NCBI GenBank assembly: GCA_902539745.1
Contig: CACBKA010000006.1
Location: 1-64,000, forward strand
DNA length: 64,000 bases
From: an uncultured Pelagibacteraceae bacterium
Lineage (GTDB): Bacteria > Pseudomonadota > Alphaproteobacteria > Pelagibacterales > Pelagibacteraceae
Reading direction: 5' to 3'
Of this stretch, positions 16,533 through 27,081 are shown piece after piece. Under the pieces are notes generated by a model that saw nothing but the letters and a program-made list of their open reading frames with translations, was not told where the DNA came from and searched no databases. Every line of letters begins with the position of its first letter. The stretch's first letter is position 1. The position numbers and the translations under genes were made by a program.

Positions 16533-17072
16533 ATGTCTAAATATTTCTCAAAAAAAACCTTTCTAGCTTTTATCTGTGTGTTGCTAATTTCTTGTGGGGA
16601 TCCTCTTGCAAATTTACCTGGAGGAAGCAGGGACACTCCAGACAGTGGTAAAGAACGAGCTTTAAAGAACTTGAAAGAGGGCAAAGGCATTACTCTTGGT
16701 AAAGCTCTAGGCGACCGTAAAACTACTTATGAATTTAGCTCATCTAACCCAATGTGGAGAGCAACTTTTGATGTGATTGATTTTATGCCGCTGGTCACTG
16801 TAGATTATTCAGGCGGTATGATTATAACAGATTGGTATACAGACGCAAATACCACTGACGAGTCATTAAAATTTACAATAAGATTTTTATCAAACGAAGT
16901 AAGAGCCGATAGTTTAAAAATTATTATTCATAAGAAAACATGCAAATCAAAAGGAGACAATTGTATAGTTCAGAAAATTTCATCTCCAAAGCTTGAACAG
17001 ACTATAAGAGCAGATATTATTAAAAAAGCTGCACTTTTAGTTGAAAATGCTAAGAATAAGAAAAAGAGATAA
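16533..17072 (+). CDS. DUF3576 family lipoprotein
   Basis: 179 aa predicted lipoprotein: basic N terminus, hydrophobic stretch, and lipobox L-L-I-S-C-G near residue 20-24, followed by a flexible [11 protein letters not shown] linker. The conserved body includes [31 protein letters not shown] and [13 protein letters not shown], which I recognise as DUF3576. This family is commonly found directly upstream of leuS in Alphaproteobacteria, as here (17 bases). Function is unknown; the lipidation signal and the neighbouring lptE suggest an envelope role, but this is only inference. Confidence 0.88.
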   Translation: MSKYFSKKTFLAFICVLLISCGDPLANLPGGSRDTPDSGKERALKNLKEGKGITLGKALGDRKTTYEFSSSNPMWRATFDVIDFMPLVTVDYSGGMIITDWYTDANTTDESLKFTIRFLSNEVRADSLKIIIHKKTCKSKGDNCIVQKISSPKLEQTIRADIIKKAALLVENAKNKKKR

Positions 17073-17089
17073 ACAAATTCTACTACTTA

Positions 17090-19600
17090 ATGAATAAGGT
17101 TGATGTAAAAGACATAGATAAAAAATGGCAAGACTTTTGGTCAAGTAATAAAAATTCATTTAAAAACACTGACAAAAAAAAGAAATTCTACTGCCTTGAA
17201 ATGTTTCCTTATCCATCAGGAAAAATTCACATGGGTCATGTTAGAAACTACGCTATTGGTGATGTGCTAGCGAGGTATAAAACATTGCAAGGCTTTAATG
17301 TTCTGCACCCTATGGGGTGGGACTCTTTTGGTATGCCAGCTGAAAATGCTGCTAGAGAAAACAATTTAGATCCTAAAGAATGGACACAAAAAAATATTGC
17401 AACCATGAAAAGACAGCTCCATTCTTTAGGACTTTCAATTGATTGGGATTTAGAAATTTCAACCTGTGATCCAAATTACTATAAACATCAACAATCACTT
17501 TTTATAGATATGTATAACAAAGGATTGGTAGTGAGAAAGGAAACTTACGTGAATTGGGATCCAGTTGAACAAACAGTTCTAGCAAATGAACAAGTAATTA
17601 ATGGCAAAGGATGGAGATCAAACGCTATTGTAGAAAGAAAAAAACTATCCCAATGGTTTTTTAATATTTCTAAATTCTCAGAAGAATTATTAGAAGATTT
17701 AAAATTACTCACAGAATGGCCCGAAAAGGTAAAGTTGATGCAAAAAAATTGGATAGGTAAATCAGTTGGATGTGAGATTGATTTCGAAATCGATGGACAA
17801 GAAAAAGTAAAAATTTTTACAACAAGACCAGATACTATATTTGGCGCTACTTTTTTAGCGGTTTCAGTTGATCATCCAATTTGCAAAAATTTTAGTAATA
17901 AAGACAATTTTTTAAAATTTAAAAATAAAGCTTCTCAAGTGGGGACTACCGAGGAAGCTATAGCAAATGCGGAAAAGATTGGATATGACACGGGATTTAG
18001 AGCTAAACATCCTTTCATAAAAAATAAAAGTATACCTGTTTATGTTGCAAACTTTATTTTAATGGATTATGGAACTGGCGCTATTTTTGGATGTCCTGCT
18101 CACGACCAGAGGGACTATGACTTTGCTAAGAAATATAAAATTGAAATTATAAAAGTAGTTGAACCAAAAGAAAATCATGAAATCGTTGCAGATAATAAGG
18201 CCTTCGATGGAGACGGAATTATAATTAATTCTACGTTTTTAAATGGTCTAAATATTTCCGATGCAAAAGATAAGATAATTTTCGAAATAGAGAAGAAGAA
18301 AATAGGTAAAAGGAAAATATCCTACAGACTAAAAGATTGGGGAATTTCTAGACAAAGATACTGGGGTTGTCCGATACCAATGATTTATTTAAAAAACGGC
18401 AAAATTGTACCTGTTGATAAAAGTGAATTACCAATAATGTTGCCAAGCGACGTAGATCTAAATTCAAAAGGTAATCCACTGGAAAACCATCCTAATTGGA
18501 AAAAAACTAAATATAAAAAAACAGGTGAAGATGCCATTAGAGAGACTGATACTCTAGACACATTTGTGGACTCCTCATGGTATTTTATTAGGTTTTGCTC
18601 TCCAAAATTGAAGGATAAACCTTTCGATGAAAAGTCTCTAAGTTATTGGATGCCTGTAGATCAATACATTGGTGGGGTAGAACATGCGATACTACATCTG
18701 CTCTATTCAAGATTTTTTATGAGAGCAATTAAATTTAACGATGAGAATATAAAAATTAAAGAACCTTTTAAGGGTCTTTTTACGCAAGGGATGGTTTGTC
18801 ATGAAACCTACAAAAATAAAAAAGGAAGTTGGCTGAGTCCTGAAGAAATAAAAGATTTTAAAAAATCTGAAATTACAGTTGGGCCTCCTGAAGCAATGTC
18901 TAAATCAAAAAAAAATGTTGTAGATCCTGAAAGCATGATAAAAATTTATGGCGCTGATGCAGTTAGATGGTTTATGCTTTCAGATAGCCCACCAGATAGA
19001 GATATTCAATGGTCAAACGATGGGGTAGCCGCAGCACATAAGTTTGTTCAAAGAGTCTGGTCTTTAAATGAAAAAGCTATTAATAGAAAAAACGTAAAAT
19101 CATTAGAAGAAGAGAGAAAGAAATTTTTAACTGCTATAAATAAATATTTGTTTAAGATTACAGGTTTTATAGAAAAATTTCAGTTAAATGTAGCTATAGC
19201 TTCTTTTTATGAAGCAATAAGATTGATGGAGGAATATGTCAACAAACCCGTTGAAAATAAAGATTTTTTACAATCACAAGCAAGTTTGATGAAGGCTATA
19301 ATGCCTTTTATCCCTCACATATCCTGTGAGTGTTTGTCAAAAATTGAGGGCAAAGATTTTTACTCAAAAATTAAATGGCCAGGAATTGAAAAAAGTTTAT
19401 TAACAGATGAAAATGTAGTTATTGTTGTTCAGATAAATGGCAAAAAAAGAGGTCTTATTTCAGCAAAAAAAGATATTTCTGAAGTTGATGTTATAAGAGA
19501 GGCACAAAAAATTAATAATGTAGAAAAAAATCTTAGAAATAAAAAGATAACAAAAAAAATATTTGTTAAAAATAAAATTATAAACTTTATTATTAAATGA
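17090..19600 (+). CDS. leuS: Leucyl-tRNA synthetase
   Basis: Class I aminoacyl-tRNA synthetase charging tRNA-Leu. 836 aa, near the family norm. The HIGH-type motif is HMGH in [20 protein letters not shown] near residue 42-45, the inserted CP1 editing domain contains [16 protein letters not shown], the [19 protein letters not shown] segment follows, and the KMSKS-type motif is [12 protein letters not shown] near residue 603. The C-terminal anticodon-binding and final [17 protein letters not shown] segments are present. Its stop overlaps the lptE start by 4 bases, within a leuS-lptE-holA run conserved in the class. Confidence 0.98.
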   Translation: MNKVDVKDIDKKWQDFWSSNKNSFKNTDKKKKFYCLEMFPYPSGKIHMGHVRNYAIGDVLARYKTLQGFNVLHPMGWDSFGMPAENAARENNLDPKEWTQKNIATMKRQLHSLGLSIDWDLEISTCDPNYYKHQQSLFIDMYNKGLVVRKETYVNWDPVEQTVLANEQVINGKGWRSNAIVERKKLSQWFFNISKFSEELLEDLKLLTEWPEKVKLMQKNWIGKSVGCEIDFEIDGQEKVKIFTTRPDTIFGATFLAVSVDHPICKNFSNKDNFLKFKNKASQVGTTEEAIANAEKIGYDTGFRAKHPFIKNKSIPVYVANFILMDYGTGAIFGCPAHDQRDYDFAKKYKIEIIKVVEPKENHEIVADNKAFDGDGIIINSTFLNGLNISDAKDKIIFEIEKKKIGKRKISYRLKDWGISRQRYWGCPIPMIYLKNGKIVPVDKSELPIMLPSDVDLNSKGNPLENHPNWKKTKYKKTGEDAIRETDTLDTFVDSSWYFIRFCSPKLKDKPFDEKSLSYWMPVDQYIGGVEHAILHLLYSRFFMRAIKFNDENIKIKEPFKGLFTQGMVCHETYKNKKGSWLSPEEIKDFKKSEITVGPPEAMSKSKKNVVDPESMIKIYGADAVRWFMLSDSPPDRDIQWSNDGVAAAHKFVQRVWSLNEKAINRKNVKSLEEERKKFLTAINKYLFKITGFIEKFQLNVAIASFYEAIRLMEEYVNKPVENKDFLQSQASLMKAIMPFIPHISCECLSKIEGKDFYSKIKWPGIEKSLLTDENVVIVVQINGKKRGLISAKKDISEVDVIREAQKINNVEKNLRNKKITKKIFVKNKIINFIIK

Positions 19601-20061
19601 AAAACTTTAAATTGAATAAAATATTTTTTTTTGCAATAATTATTAATTTACTACTCGGTTGTGGTTATCAACCTATTTTGAATAAAGACAACCAGAATTT
19701 CTCGATTTCTAAATTTAACCTTGAGGGTAATAAAAGGATTGCTGGACTTCTAAAAAATAATTTAATTAGCGTCAAAAATGCAGTAAATGAAATCGAATTA
19801 AATATAAAATCCGAAAAAAGAACAGCGGTTTCTAATAAAAGTCCATCAGGTAAAATATTAATCTATTCAATTACATTAACGTTTGAAATCACTGCAAGTA
19901 ATAACAACAATGTTTTGTTTACGAAAGTTTTTACCAAATCACAAAATTATTCAGCATCTGATGTACACTCAGATACATTGAATAATGAAAAAAAAGTTGT
20001 AGAGAGTTTAATAGAATCTATTGCAAGTGAATTGCAAATTGAATTAAACTCTATTTTTTAA
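19597..20061 (+). CDS. lptE: LPS-assembly lipoprotein LptE
   Basis: Outer-membrane lipoprotein that plugs LptD and helps insert lipopolysaccharide. 154 aa. A short signal sequence ends in the lipobox [10 protein letters not shown] near residue 22-25; GCGYxP is characteristic of LptE. The body has predicted beta-strands with a [10 protein letters not shown] segment. It starts inside the leuS stop and its own stop overlaps holA as TAATG. The position between leuS and holA is the conserved location of lptE in Proteobacteria, which strengthens an otherwise divergent sequence. Confidence 0.88.
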   Translation: MKNFKLNKIFFFAIIINLLLGCGYQPILNKDNQNFSISKFNLEGNKRIAGLLKNNLISVKNAVNEIELNIKSEKRTAVSNKSPSGKILIYSITLTFEITASNNNNVLFTKVFTKSQNYSASDVHSDTLNNEKKVVESLIESIASELQIELNSIF

Positions 20062-21065
20062 TGATTTTAAAAAGCTTTTTGTTAGAGCAAAATATTTCTT
20101 TAATAGACAAATATTTTATTAACCTTATCTATGGTGAAAATATAGGTATGAAGGATGATATTAAAAGCCAAGTTAAAATTTATTTTAAAAACCATGAAAA
20201 AATTTTATTCACCCAAGATGAAATATTAAAAAAAAAAGATATCCTGGTCGAGCAAGTTGAAAACACTTCTTTGTTTAGTAGCAAGAAAATTATCTTCATA
20301 AACGAAGTTACAGATAAAATTAAAGATATAATTTATGATATTGGACAAAAACCAAAAGATGACCTTAAAATATTTTTATTCGCGCAAACTTTAGAAAAAA
20401 AATCAATACTTAGAAAAAATTTTGAAAAAGATAATACACAAGGAATAATTGCATGTTACCAAGATAATGAAAAAACACTTGCGGAGTATACACGAAGGAG
20501 ACTTAAAGATTATTCGGGTGTAACTCAACAGATGATAAATTTTTTAATTAAAAATTGTAATCTAGACAGAAAAACTCTTTCCAATGAAATTGATAAAATT
20601 AAATGTCTTTTTATTGATAAAAAAATTAATACAGATAAACTTCCAGAATTGTTGAATAACAACAATAATTTAGACTTTAACAGTGTAAGAGACGCGTGTT
20701 TCAGCGCAGATAAAATCAATTTGAATGTAAATCTTGGAAACATTGTTCTTCAAAACGAAAATGCTTATTTTTACTTAAGTGTATTAAGCAATAGGGTAGA
20801 AAAACTTATAAATCTGAATTATGAAATAAAAAAAGAAAAAAATATTGAGAAGGCTATTGATAAAATAAAACCTCCAATATTTTGGAAAGATAAACCAACT
20901 TTTTACAAACAAATTAGCAGATGGAATTCAGAAAAGTTAGAGCAAGCAAGGAAGATTCTCTTTGATGCAGAAATTCAACTCAAAGTTAATTCGAATTTGA
21001 ATAACAATACTTTAATTAAAAACTTGATAGTAGATCTTTATCAAAAAGCTTCGTCTACTTCCTGA
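20061..21065 (+). CDS. holA: DNA polymerase III subunit delta
   Basis: Clamp-loader subunit that opens the beta sliding clamp. 334 aa, normal length. The N-terminal part reads FLLEQNISLIDKYFINLIYG, with LFSSKKIIFINEVTDKIKD later, and the C-terminal collar region includes IKPPIFWKDKPTFYKQISRW. The sequence is divergent, as is usual for delta, so the call rests on length, the fold-typical segments and the leuS-lptE-holA order. The 3' end overlaps convergent parB by 11 bases. Confidence 0.9.
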   Translation: MILKSFLLEQNISLIDKYFINLIYGENIGMKDDIKSQVKIYFKNHEKILFTQDEILKKKDILVEQVENTSLFSSKKIIFINEVTDKIKDIIYDIGQKPKDDLKIFLFAQTLEKKSILRKNFEKDNTQGIIACYQDNEKTLAEYTRRRLKDYSGVTQQMINFLIKNCNLDRKTLSNEIDKIKCLFIDKKINTDKLPELLNNNNNLDFNSVRDACFSADKINLNVNLGNIVLQNENAYFYLSVLSNRVEKLINLNYEIKKEKNIEKAIDKIKPPIFWKDKPTFYKQISRWNSEKLEQARKILFDAEIQLKVNSNLNNNTLIKNLIVDLYQKASSTS

Positions 21066-21900
21066 GCTTTTTAGAAATTAAATCAAATTGATCTAAAGTT
21101 TTATATTCAATGATGACTTTACCAGAATTATTTTTTTTATTTACTATCTGAACGTTTAATCCAAGCTTACTTTCAATTTCATTCCTAACAAATTGAATAT
21201 TTGGATCTTCAACATTATGTTTTGCAGATCTTTTTTTGTCCTTGATTAAAGTTTCTATATCCCTTGAAGCAAGTTTTTTTTTGACCACATTTTCTGCTAT
21301 TTCAGATGCATTTGGCATACCAATAAGTGGTCTGGCCTGACCTGCCGTTATTTTTCCCTCTTCTAAGAGCCCGATAATATCTTTGGGTAAGGTTAATAAT
21401 CTTAAAGTGTTACTTATATGACTTCTGCTCTTTGACATGAATTTTGCAATCGTTTCATGATCGTAGCCGAACTCTTTAATTAATCTTTCGTACCCTTTTG
21501 CTTCTTCGATAATGTTTAGATCTTGTCTTTGAATATTTTCGACTATCGCTATTTCTAAACTCTTTTGATCATCGACATCGAGTATTATGACTGGGACCTT
21601 GTTTAATCCTGCCCTTTGTGCAGCTAGCCACCTTCTCTCACCAGCTACAATCTCATATTTTCCTTTTTCATACTTGTTTGGTCTAACCGCTATTGGTTGT
21701 ATTACTCCATTTTCATTGATTGATTTTGATAACTCGCTTAATTTCTCCTCATCAAAAATGGTTCTAGGTTGATACTTGTTTCGTGATAAATCGGCGATAG
21801 GAACAGTATTTGAAACTTTATCATTCGAGATTGGTTTATTATCGATATCTCCGAACAGTGCTGAAAGTCCTCTACCAAGCCCTTTTTTTGCAGGGTTCAT
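21055..21900 (-). CDS. parB: Chromosome-partitioning protein ParB
   Basis: CTP-dependent DNA-binding clamp that loads at parS and spreads to form the segregation complex. 281 aa. N terminus GLGRGLSALFGD, then the ParB/Srx domain with NKYQPRTIFDEEKLSELSKS, NGVIQPIAVR and GERRWLAAQRAG (CTP-binding GERR motif), followed by the helix-turn-helix TIAKFMSKSRSHISNTLRLL that reads parS, and a C-terminal dimerisation region. It overlaps parA by 4 bases. Two parS sites lie within the nearby rsmG gene. Confidence 0.98.
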   Translation of the reverse strand: MNPAKKGLGRGLSALFGDIDNKPISNDKVSNTVPIADLSRNKYQPRTIFDEEKLSELSKSINENGVIQPIAVRPNKYEKGKYEIVAGERRWLAAQRAGLNKVPVIILDVDDQKSLEIAIVENIQRQDLNIIEEAKGYERLIKEFGYDHETIAKFMSKSRSHISNTLRLLTLPKDIIGLLEEGKITAGQARPLIGMPNASEIAENVVKKKLASRDIETLIKDKKRSAKHNVEDPNIQFVRNEIESKLGLNVQIVNKKNNSGKVIIEYKTLDQFDLISKKLRK

Positions 21901-22697
21901 GCTGCGCTCCCTAATGGTTCATTTTCTTGTTTAATAAACTCTTCTGCCAAATTTATATATGATTTACTACCTGCGCATTTTTTATCGTAAATTAAACAAG
22001 GCATGCCATGTGAAGGGGCTTCAGATAATCTCACGTTTCTTGGAACAACAGTTTTGTAAACCTTGTTCTTAAAATGGTTTCTTGCTTCTGAATCTACTTG
22101 AGAAGATAATTTGTTTCTTTTATCAAACATTGTTAAAAGCACTCCCCTTATCCCTAACTCAGGGTTTAGATTTATTTTAATCCTATCAATTGTTTTTACT
22201 AATTGAGTTATTCCTTCTAGAGCAAAAAATTCTGTTTGAAGAGGTATTAATAATTCATCAGCCGCCACTAAAGACATCACTGTCAATAAACTCAAAGAAG
22301 GCGGGCAATCAATAAAAATGTTTTCGTATCTTTTTAAATAACCATCTGCATCATTCTTGAGAATCTCCTTAAGCAAAAAAGCTCTGTTAGCATCATTGGC
22401 TGTTTCAACTTCAAGTCCTGAAAGATTTACATTAGAACCTATTAATTCTAATCCTGGAACGCTGCTTTGTTGAACCACCTTCTTAATTGAATTTTTTCCG
22501 ATAAGTAAATTGTAAATGCTCTTGTCTTCGTCATTATTTGACCGACCCAATCCGGTAGTTGCGTTACCTTGGGGATCAAGGTCTATAACCAGGATTTTTT
22601 TTCCTTTAATTGCTAATGCAGTTGCTAAATTTATTACAGTAGTAGTTTTTCCGACTCCACCCTTTTGATTTATTACAGATATTATCGATCTAGCCAC
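21897..22697 (-). CDS. parA: Chromosome-partitioning ATPase ParA (Soj)
   Basis: Walker-type ATPase that moves ParB-parS complexes along the nucleoid. 266 aa. The deviant Walker A motif is at the N terminus in ISVINQKGGVGKTTTVINLA; VIDLDPQGNATTGLG and YENIFIDCPPSLSLL give the other nucleotide-binding parts; EAPSHGMPCLIYDKKCAGSK is near the C terminus. Located between rsmG and parB with a 3-base gap and a 4-base overlap, the conserved rsmG-parA-parB order near the alphaproteobacterial origin. Confidence 0.98.
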   Translation of the reverse strand: MARSIISVINQKGGVGKTTTVINLATALAIKGKKILVIDLDPQGNATTGLGRSNNDEDKSIYNLLIGKNSIKKVVQQSSVPGLELIGSNVNLSGLEVETANDANRAFLLKEILKNDADGYLKRYENIFIDCPPSLSLLTVMSLVAADELLIPLQTEFFALEGITQLVKTIDRIKINLNPELGIRGVLLTMFDKRNKLSSQVDSEARNHFKNKVYKTVVPRNVRLSEAPSHGMPCLIYDKKCAGSKSYINLAEEFIKQENEPLGSAA

Positions 22698-22700
22698 AAT

Positions 22701-23327
22701 TTATTTTTTTGCATCAACTATTATTATTTTTGAATCACTCAATGTGATGCTAGGTACTAGCTTATACTTATAAATTAGCCCCTTTGAAGCTTTTTTTAGT
22801 TCTTCCTGTGCACTCTTTCCAAGCATTACAATAAGTTTGTGTGATTTCTTAGAGGTTTCACGTGAAATTCTTAATATTTCAGGCAATTTTTTAAAAGCCC
22901 TACAAATAATATAGTCTGTTTCTATCTTATGAGATTGATAATCATTATCATATATATATGTTCTTTCAAGGTTAAGTTTTTGTATTATGGATTTTATAAA
23001 ACCAACTTTTACTTTAGATTTTTCATAAAGTTTCACGTGAAACGTGAGAATATCACTATAAAAGATAGATAGAATAATTCCTGGAAAACCCGCTCCAGTT
23101 CCTAAATCAGCTAAGCTATTAAAATTCTTATGATCAATATGGTTAACAAGCTGAGCAGAATCAAGAACATGTCGGTTCCAAATCTCTTTTTCGGAGTTTT
23201 TAGAGATTAAATTATACTTTTGATTATAATTTAAAACCTCCTGAACAAATAATTCAATAAGTTCTAGTTTTTTTGGGTTAAAGTTTAGATCTTTAGTTAA
23301 AATAAGCTTAGATTCACTAAGACTCAT
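22701..23327 (-). CDS. rsmG: 16S rRNA (guanine(527)-N7)-methyltransferase RsmG (GidB)
   Basis: SAM-dependent methyltransferase acting on G527 of 16S rRNA; loss causes low-level streptomycin resistance in other bacteria. 208 aa. The SAM loop is SLADLGTGAGFPGIILSIFY near residue 70-90; IWNRHVLDSAQLVNHI upstream and RAFKKLPEILRI downstream are family marks. Two parS sites sit inside the gene, so its sequence is constrained both as protein and as a segregation site. It is 7 bases after mnmG and 3 before parA. Confidence 0.97.
   Translation of the reverse strand: MSLSESKLILTKDLNFNPKKLELIELFVQEVLNYNQKYNLISKNSEKEIWNRHVLDSAQLVNHIDHKNFNSLADLGTGAGFPGIILSIFYSDILTFHVKLYEKSKVKVGFIKSIIQKLNLERTYIYDNDYQSHKIETDYIICRAFKKLPEILRISRETSKKSHKLIVMLGKSAQEELKKASKGLIYKYKLVPSITLSDSKIIIVDAKK
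22855..22868. other. parS-like centromere site (one mismatch), within rsmG
   Basis: GTTTCACGTGAAAT differs at one end base from the inner palindrome of the bacterial parS consensus (TGTTTCACGTGAAACA). It lies in rsmG, 175 bases from the perfect site and about 160 bases from parA. The low GC content makes a chance 13/14 match to this palindrome unlikely, and parAB is adjacent. Confidence 0.8.
23030..23043. other. parS centromere site, within rsmG
   Basis: GTTTCACGTGAAAC is a perfect 14-bp palindrome identical to the core of the parS consensus. It is the binding site of ParB, encoded about 1.1 kb away. With the second copy at 22855 it forms a small parS cluster, the expected nucleation point for chromosome segregation near the origin. 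Confidence 0.92.
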
Positions 23328-23334
23328 AAGGATT

Positions 23335-25206
23335 CTAGGCTGTAACCCTGTTTTTTACCTTTTTAATAGCTCCCAATAAAATAATTGCAGCCGCTGGAGT
23401 GACTCCATCAATCCTAAGAGCCTGTCCTAAAGTTTTTGGTCTGATTAATTTTAGTTTAGACTTAACTTCATTAGAGAGTCCACTGAAAGAGTCGTAGTCA
23501 ATCTCTCTAGGTATCAGCAGACCTTCGTCTTTTCTAAAAGTTTTAATGTCACTTTCTTGTTTAGGCAAATAGCCTGAATAGTGGGCGTTCATTTCAACCT
23601 GTTCATCAACAGAGCGTTCATAATGGGGTACATCAGCCCAAATTATTCTTATTTGATTTAAGTTAACATTTTTTATACCTAAGATATCTAATCCAGATCT
23701 TTTTACTCCATCCATAGCAATCTTGATTGAGTGTTTTGCGGCAGCATTTGGTGTAATAAATTTTTTGGATAAAAAAGTTTCCAAACTTTTTATTTTTTTT
23801 TGTTTATCATTAAATATTTTTTTTCTGTGATCTTTTATTAAATTAATTTTAATACCCATAGGTGTTAGTCTTTTATCTGCATTATCAGCTCTTAGTGACA
23901 ATCGGTATTCAGCTCGAGAGGTAAACATTCTGTACGGCTCAGAGACACCCTTTGTAATTAGATCGTCAATCATCACTCCAATGTATGAATTAGATCTGTC
24001 TAAAATAAACTCACCTTTTTTTTTGATTTTTAAAGCAGCATTAATTCCAGCTATCAATCCTTGTGCTGCTGCTTCCTCGTAGCCTGTTGTACCATTAATT
24101 TGACCAGCCAAAAAAAGAGACCCTATTTTCTTGGTTTCTAGACTCGCTTTTAGCTCCCTTGGGTCAACATAATCATACTCGATTGCATACCCTGCTCTTA
24201 CCATTTTAACCTCTTCTAGGCCCTTAATTTTGGCTAATATTTTGAGTTGAACGTCCTCTGGTAGCGAGGTCGAAATACCATTGGGGTAAACTGTATGATC
24301 GTCTAATCCTTCTGGTTCTAAAAAAATTTGGTGCTTTTGCTTTTCTTTAAACTTAACAACCTTGTCCTCAATAGAAGGACAGTATCTGGGTCCCACGCCT
24401 TTGATGTTGCCAGAATACATTGCACTTCTTGAAATATTATCGCTAATAATTTTATGTACAGAGTTATTAGTATAAGTCATCCCGCAACTGATTTGTTTAT
24501 TAATTGCTTTAGTAGTTAAGAATGAAAAAAAGTATGGTTCATTATCTGCTGGTTGCATTTCTAAATTGTCATAATTAATAGTTCTTCCATCTAAACGTGG
24601 AGGCGTACCTGTTTTGAGTCTTCCAATTTTGATATTAAATTTTTCTAATTGTTCGCTTAGCCCTGTAGATGGTTTTTCATCATATCTCCCTGCTGGTATT
24701 TGTTTTTCTCCAATATGTATTAAACCATTTAAAAAAGTTCCCGTGGTAAGAATTAGCTGACTACATTCTACTTCTTTTCCACTTTGACAAATGAAGCCTT
24801 TGATTTTGTCTTTCTTGAAGATGAATTTCACAACAGGATCAGCTATCACCTCTAAATTTTGATAATTGAGTAATAGTTCCTGCATATATTTCTTGTAAAG
24901 CTTTCTGTCTGATTGAGTTCGTGGTCCTCGGACTGCTGGACCTCTGCTTCTATTCAACAATCGAAACTGAATGCCAGATTTGTCAGCTACATCACCCATG
25001 ACACCATCCAAGGCATCAATTTCACGAACCAAGTGACCCTTGCCTAGTCCTCCGATGGCAGGGTTGCACGACATTTCACCTATAGTCTCTATTTTATGTG
25101 TAAAAAGACCAGTATTTACGCCCATTCTGGCTGATGCCGCTGCTGCCTCACATCCAGCGTGTCCTCCGCCTATTACAGCCACATCAAAGGTCATTTTATT
25201 GTTCAT
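23335..25206 (-). CDS. mnmG: tRNA uridine-5-carboxymethylaminomethyl modification enzyme MnmG (GidA)
   Basis: FAD-dependent partner of MnmE that forms cmnm5U34 in tRNA wobble positions. 623 aa. The FAD-binding loop is [20 protein letters not shown] at the N terminus, followed by [20 protein letters not shown]. Later motifs [23 protein letters not shown] and [19 protein letters not shown] match GidA. The C-terminal helical domain includes [17 protein letters not shown]. It is followed by rsmG after 7 bases and preceded by mnmE 47 bases upstream, the classical gid cluster. Confidence 0.98.
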   Translation of the reverse strand: MNNKMTFDVAVIGGGHAGCEAAAASARMGVNTGLFTHKIETIGEMSCNPAIGGLGKGHLVREIDALDGVMGDVADKSGIQFRLLNRSRGPAVRGPRTQSDRKLYKKYMQELLLNYQNLEVIADPVVKFIFKKDKIKGFICQSGKEVECSQLILTTGTFLNGLIHIGEKQIPAGRYDEKPSTGLSEQLEKFNIKIGRLKTGTPPRLDGRTINYDNLEMQPADNEPYFFSFLTTKAINKQISCGMTYTNNSVHKIISDNISRSAMYSGNIKGVGPRYCPSIEDKVVKFKEKQKHQIFLEPEGLDDHTVYPNGISTSLPEDVQLKILAKIKGLEEVKMVRAGYAIEYDYVDPRELKASLETKKIGSLFLAGQINGTTGYEEAAAQGLIAGINAALKIKKKGEFILDRSNSYIGVMIDDLITKGVSEPYRMFTSRAEYRLSLRADNADKRLTPMGIKINLIKDHRKKIFNDKQKKIKSLETFLSKKFITPNAAAKHSIKIAMDGVKRSGLDILGIKNVNLNQIRIIWADVPHYERSVDEQVEMNAHYSGYLPKQESDIKTFRKDEGLLIPREIDYDSFSGLSNEVKSKLKLIRPKTLGQALRIDGVTPAAAIILLGAIKKVKNRVTA

Positions 25207-25253
25207 TTATAGAATGTATCGATGAAATATGATTTTACAAGCTCAAAGATGGG

Positions 25254-26588
25254 TTATTTACCGATACAAAAGTCCTGAAATATAGATCCAAGTATTTCTT
25301 CCACATCAACCTTACCTACTATGCTCCCAAGGTGTCTTGTAGCAAGTCTAAGGTCTTCTGCGGCTGTCTCTATCTCTTTTTTTTGATCTTTCTTTAAAAA
25401 TTTTTCTATTTCATTTAACGCTGCACTAAGTTTTGCTCGATGCCTCTCTCTAGTAACCAGTATATTATTCGCTTTCATAAATTTTTTACTTAGCTTCTCT
25501 TTTATTGTCTTTATGAGCCTGTCGATATTTTTACTATTTTTTACAGATATTAAAATTTGATCATTCCTCTTAAATTCATTTTTTGGGGTTTTTTTGCTTA
25601 AATCGGATTTATTAAAAACTAATATACAGTCTTTATTAATTAATTTTTTAACATCTTTATTAATTGTTTTTTTTGATACATCAATAATGACTAAAGTTAA
25701 ATCAGCCTCTTTTGCTTTTTTAATAGCTCTTTTAATACCCTCTTTTTCGACCTTATTTTTAGCTTTTCTTATACCCGCAGTATCAGCCAAAATAACAGGA
25801 TATCCATCTATGTTTAAATAGGTTTCAACCACATCTCTCGTGGTACCTTCCTCCTCAGAGACAATTGCAGCATCTCTTTTTGCAAGAAGATTTAATAAAG
25901 ATGACTTACCAGCGTTAACGTCTCCTATGATAGATATTCTAAAACCATCTCTTATTTTTTCTCCAACTTTTTGGTCCTCTAGAATTTGTTTAATATCAGT
26001 GTGGACTTGTTTTATTGATTTCTGTACTTCCTTTAAAACACTACCGGGAAGATCATCTTCTGCAAAGTCTATTTTAGCCTCTATATACGATAATGATTTA
26101 ACTAATTTTTCTCTTAAGTTTTCATAATATTTGGATGCATATCCTTGAACTAAATTTGCCGCTTGTTCCCTTTGAAGCTCAGTTTCAGCGTGTATTAAAT
26201 CTCCAATACTTTCTGCTTTTATAAGATCTATCTTATTATTCTGAAAGGCAATCTTAGTGAATTCTCCTGGTTCAGCTAATCGACAATTTTTTTGATCTGA
26301 TAGAACCTTTAAAAGATAACTTATTACAGCATTACTTCCATGAATATGAAGTTCAGCTAAATCATCCCCTGTGAAACTATGGGGTTTGGGAAACCACAAA
26401 AGTAGTGCTTCGGGATCAATAATTTTTTTATTTTTTGGGTCTATAAATTTACATAAATTTATCTCATTGGATTTAATATTTTTTTCATTAGTTAAAGACT
26501 TACAAATATCAAGTGTCTGCGGACCAGATATTCTTACTATAGCTATACCGCTTGGGCCTTTTCCTGAGGATAATGCAAATATATTCAT
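25254..26588 (-). CDS. mnmE: tRNA modification GTPase MnmE (TrmE)
   Basis: GTPase that works with MnmG on wobble uridines using methylene-THF. 444 aa. The N-terminal tetrahydrofolate domain starts NIFALSSGKGPSGIAIVRIS; the G domain has ISIIGDVNAGKSSLLNLLA (G1), GTTRDVV (G2), LADTAGIRK (G3) and VFNKSDLSK (G4). The C terminus is FQDFCIGK, the conserved C-x-G-K end with the functional cysteine. Divergent from ogt by 34 bases. In many relatives rho and the hem genes precede mnmE; here they are 18 kb away, so the block has been rearranged. Confidence 0.98.
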   Translation of the reverse strand: MNIFALSSGKGPSGIAIVRISGPQTLDICKSLTNEKNIKSNEINLCKFIDPKNKKIIDPEALLLWFPKPHSFTGDDLAELHIHGSNAVISYLLKVLSDQKNCRLAEPGEFTKIAFQNNKIDLIKAESIGDLIHAETELQREQAANLVQGYASKYYENLREKLVKSLSYIEAKIDFAEDDLPGSVLKEVQKSIKQVHTDIKQILEDQKVGEKIRDGFRISIIGDVNAGKSSLLNLLAKRDAAIVSEEEGTTRDVVETYLNIDGYPVILADTAGIRKAKNKVEKEGIKRAIKKAKEADLTLVIIDVSKKTINKDVKKLINKDCILVFNKSDLSKKTPKNEFKRNDQILISVKNSKNIDRLIKTIKEKLSKKFMKANNILVTRERHRAKLSAALNEIEKFLKKDQKKEIETAAEDLRLATRHLGSIVGKVDVEEILGSIFQDFCIGK

Positions 26589-26622
26589 TTATTAAATTTT
26601 GTTTTTTATTAACATAGAATAT

Positions 26623-27075
26623 ATGCAAAATACCATTTCTTTTAGTACTAAGTTTGGCTGGATTACAGCAACAGAACAAAAAAACAAAGTAACTTCTATT
26701 CGTTTTAAAAAGTCATCAAAACAAGGGAAAACTTCATTTTTATTAAATAAACTTAAAAACAATATTAATTTATTTTTAAAAGGTGAGACAAGACTTATAA
26801 ATCTTCCATTAAAAATTGAGGGTAACATGATCCAAAAAAGAATTTGGAATGAGCTTAGAAAAATTAAAAAAGGGAAAACCAAAAGTTATGGGGAGATTGC
26901 TAAAAAATTCAAATTATCACCAAGATATGTTGGAAAAATTTGTGGTCAAAATCAACATATTTTAGCTATACCATGTCATAGGGTCATAAGATCTGACGGA
27001 TCATTGGCTGGATTTTCTGCAACAGGAGGTAAAAATCTTAAAAGAAAACTTTTAGAATTTGAAAAAAATAAATAA
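26623..27075 (+). CDS. ogt: Methylated-DNA-[protein]-cysteine S-methyltransferase
   Basis: Suicide DNA-repair protein that removes O6-methyl groups from guanine. The acceptor cysteine is in ILAIPCHRVIRSDGSLAGF near residue 120; the helix-turn-helix KSYGEIAKKFKLSPRYVGKI is just before it and GGKNLKRKLLEFE follows. I choose the ATG at 26623 (MQNTISFSTKFG, 150 aa); an ATG 24 bases upstream would add FFINIEY and lies in the AT-rich promoter region. Named ogt rather than ada because no Ada regulatory domain is present. Confidence 0.93.
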   Translation: MQNTISFSTKFGWITATEQKNKVTSIRFKKSSKQGKTSFLLNKLKNNINLFLKGETRLINLPLKIEGNMIQKRIWNELRKIKKGKTKSYGEIAKKFKLSPRYVGKICGQNQHILAIPCHRVIRSDGSLAGFSATGGKNLKRKLLEFEKNK

Positions 27076-27081
27076 TTTTTT

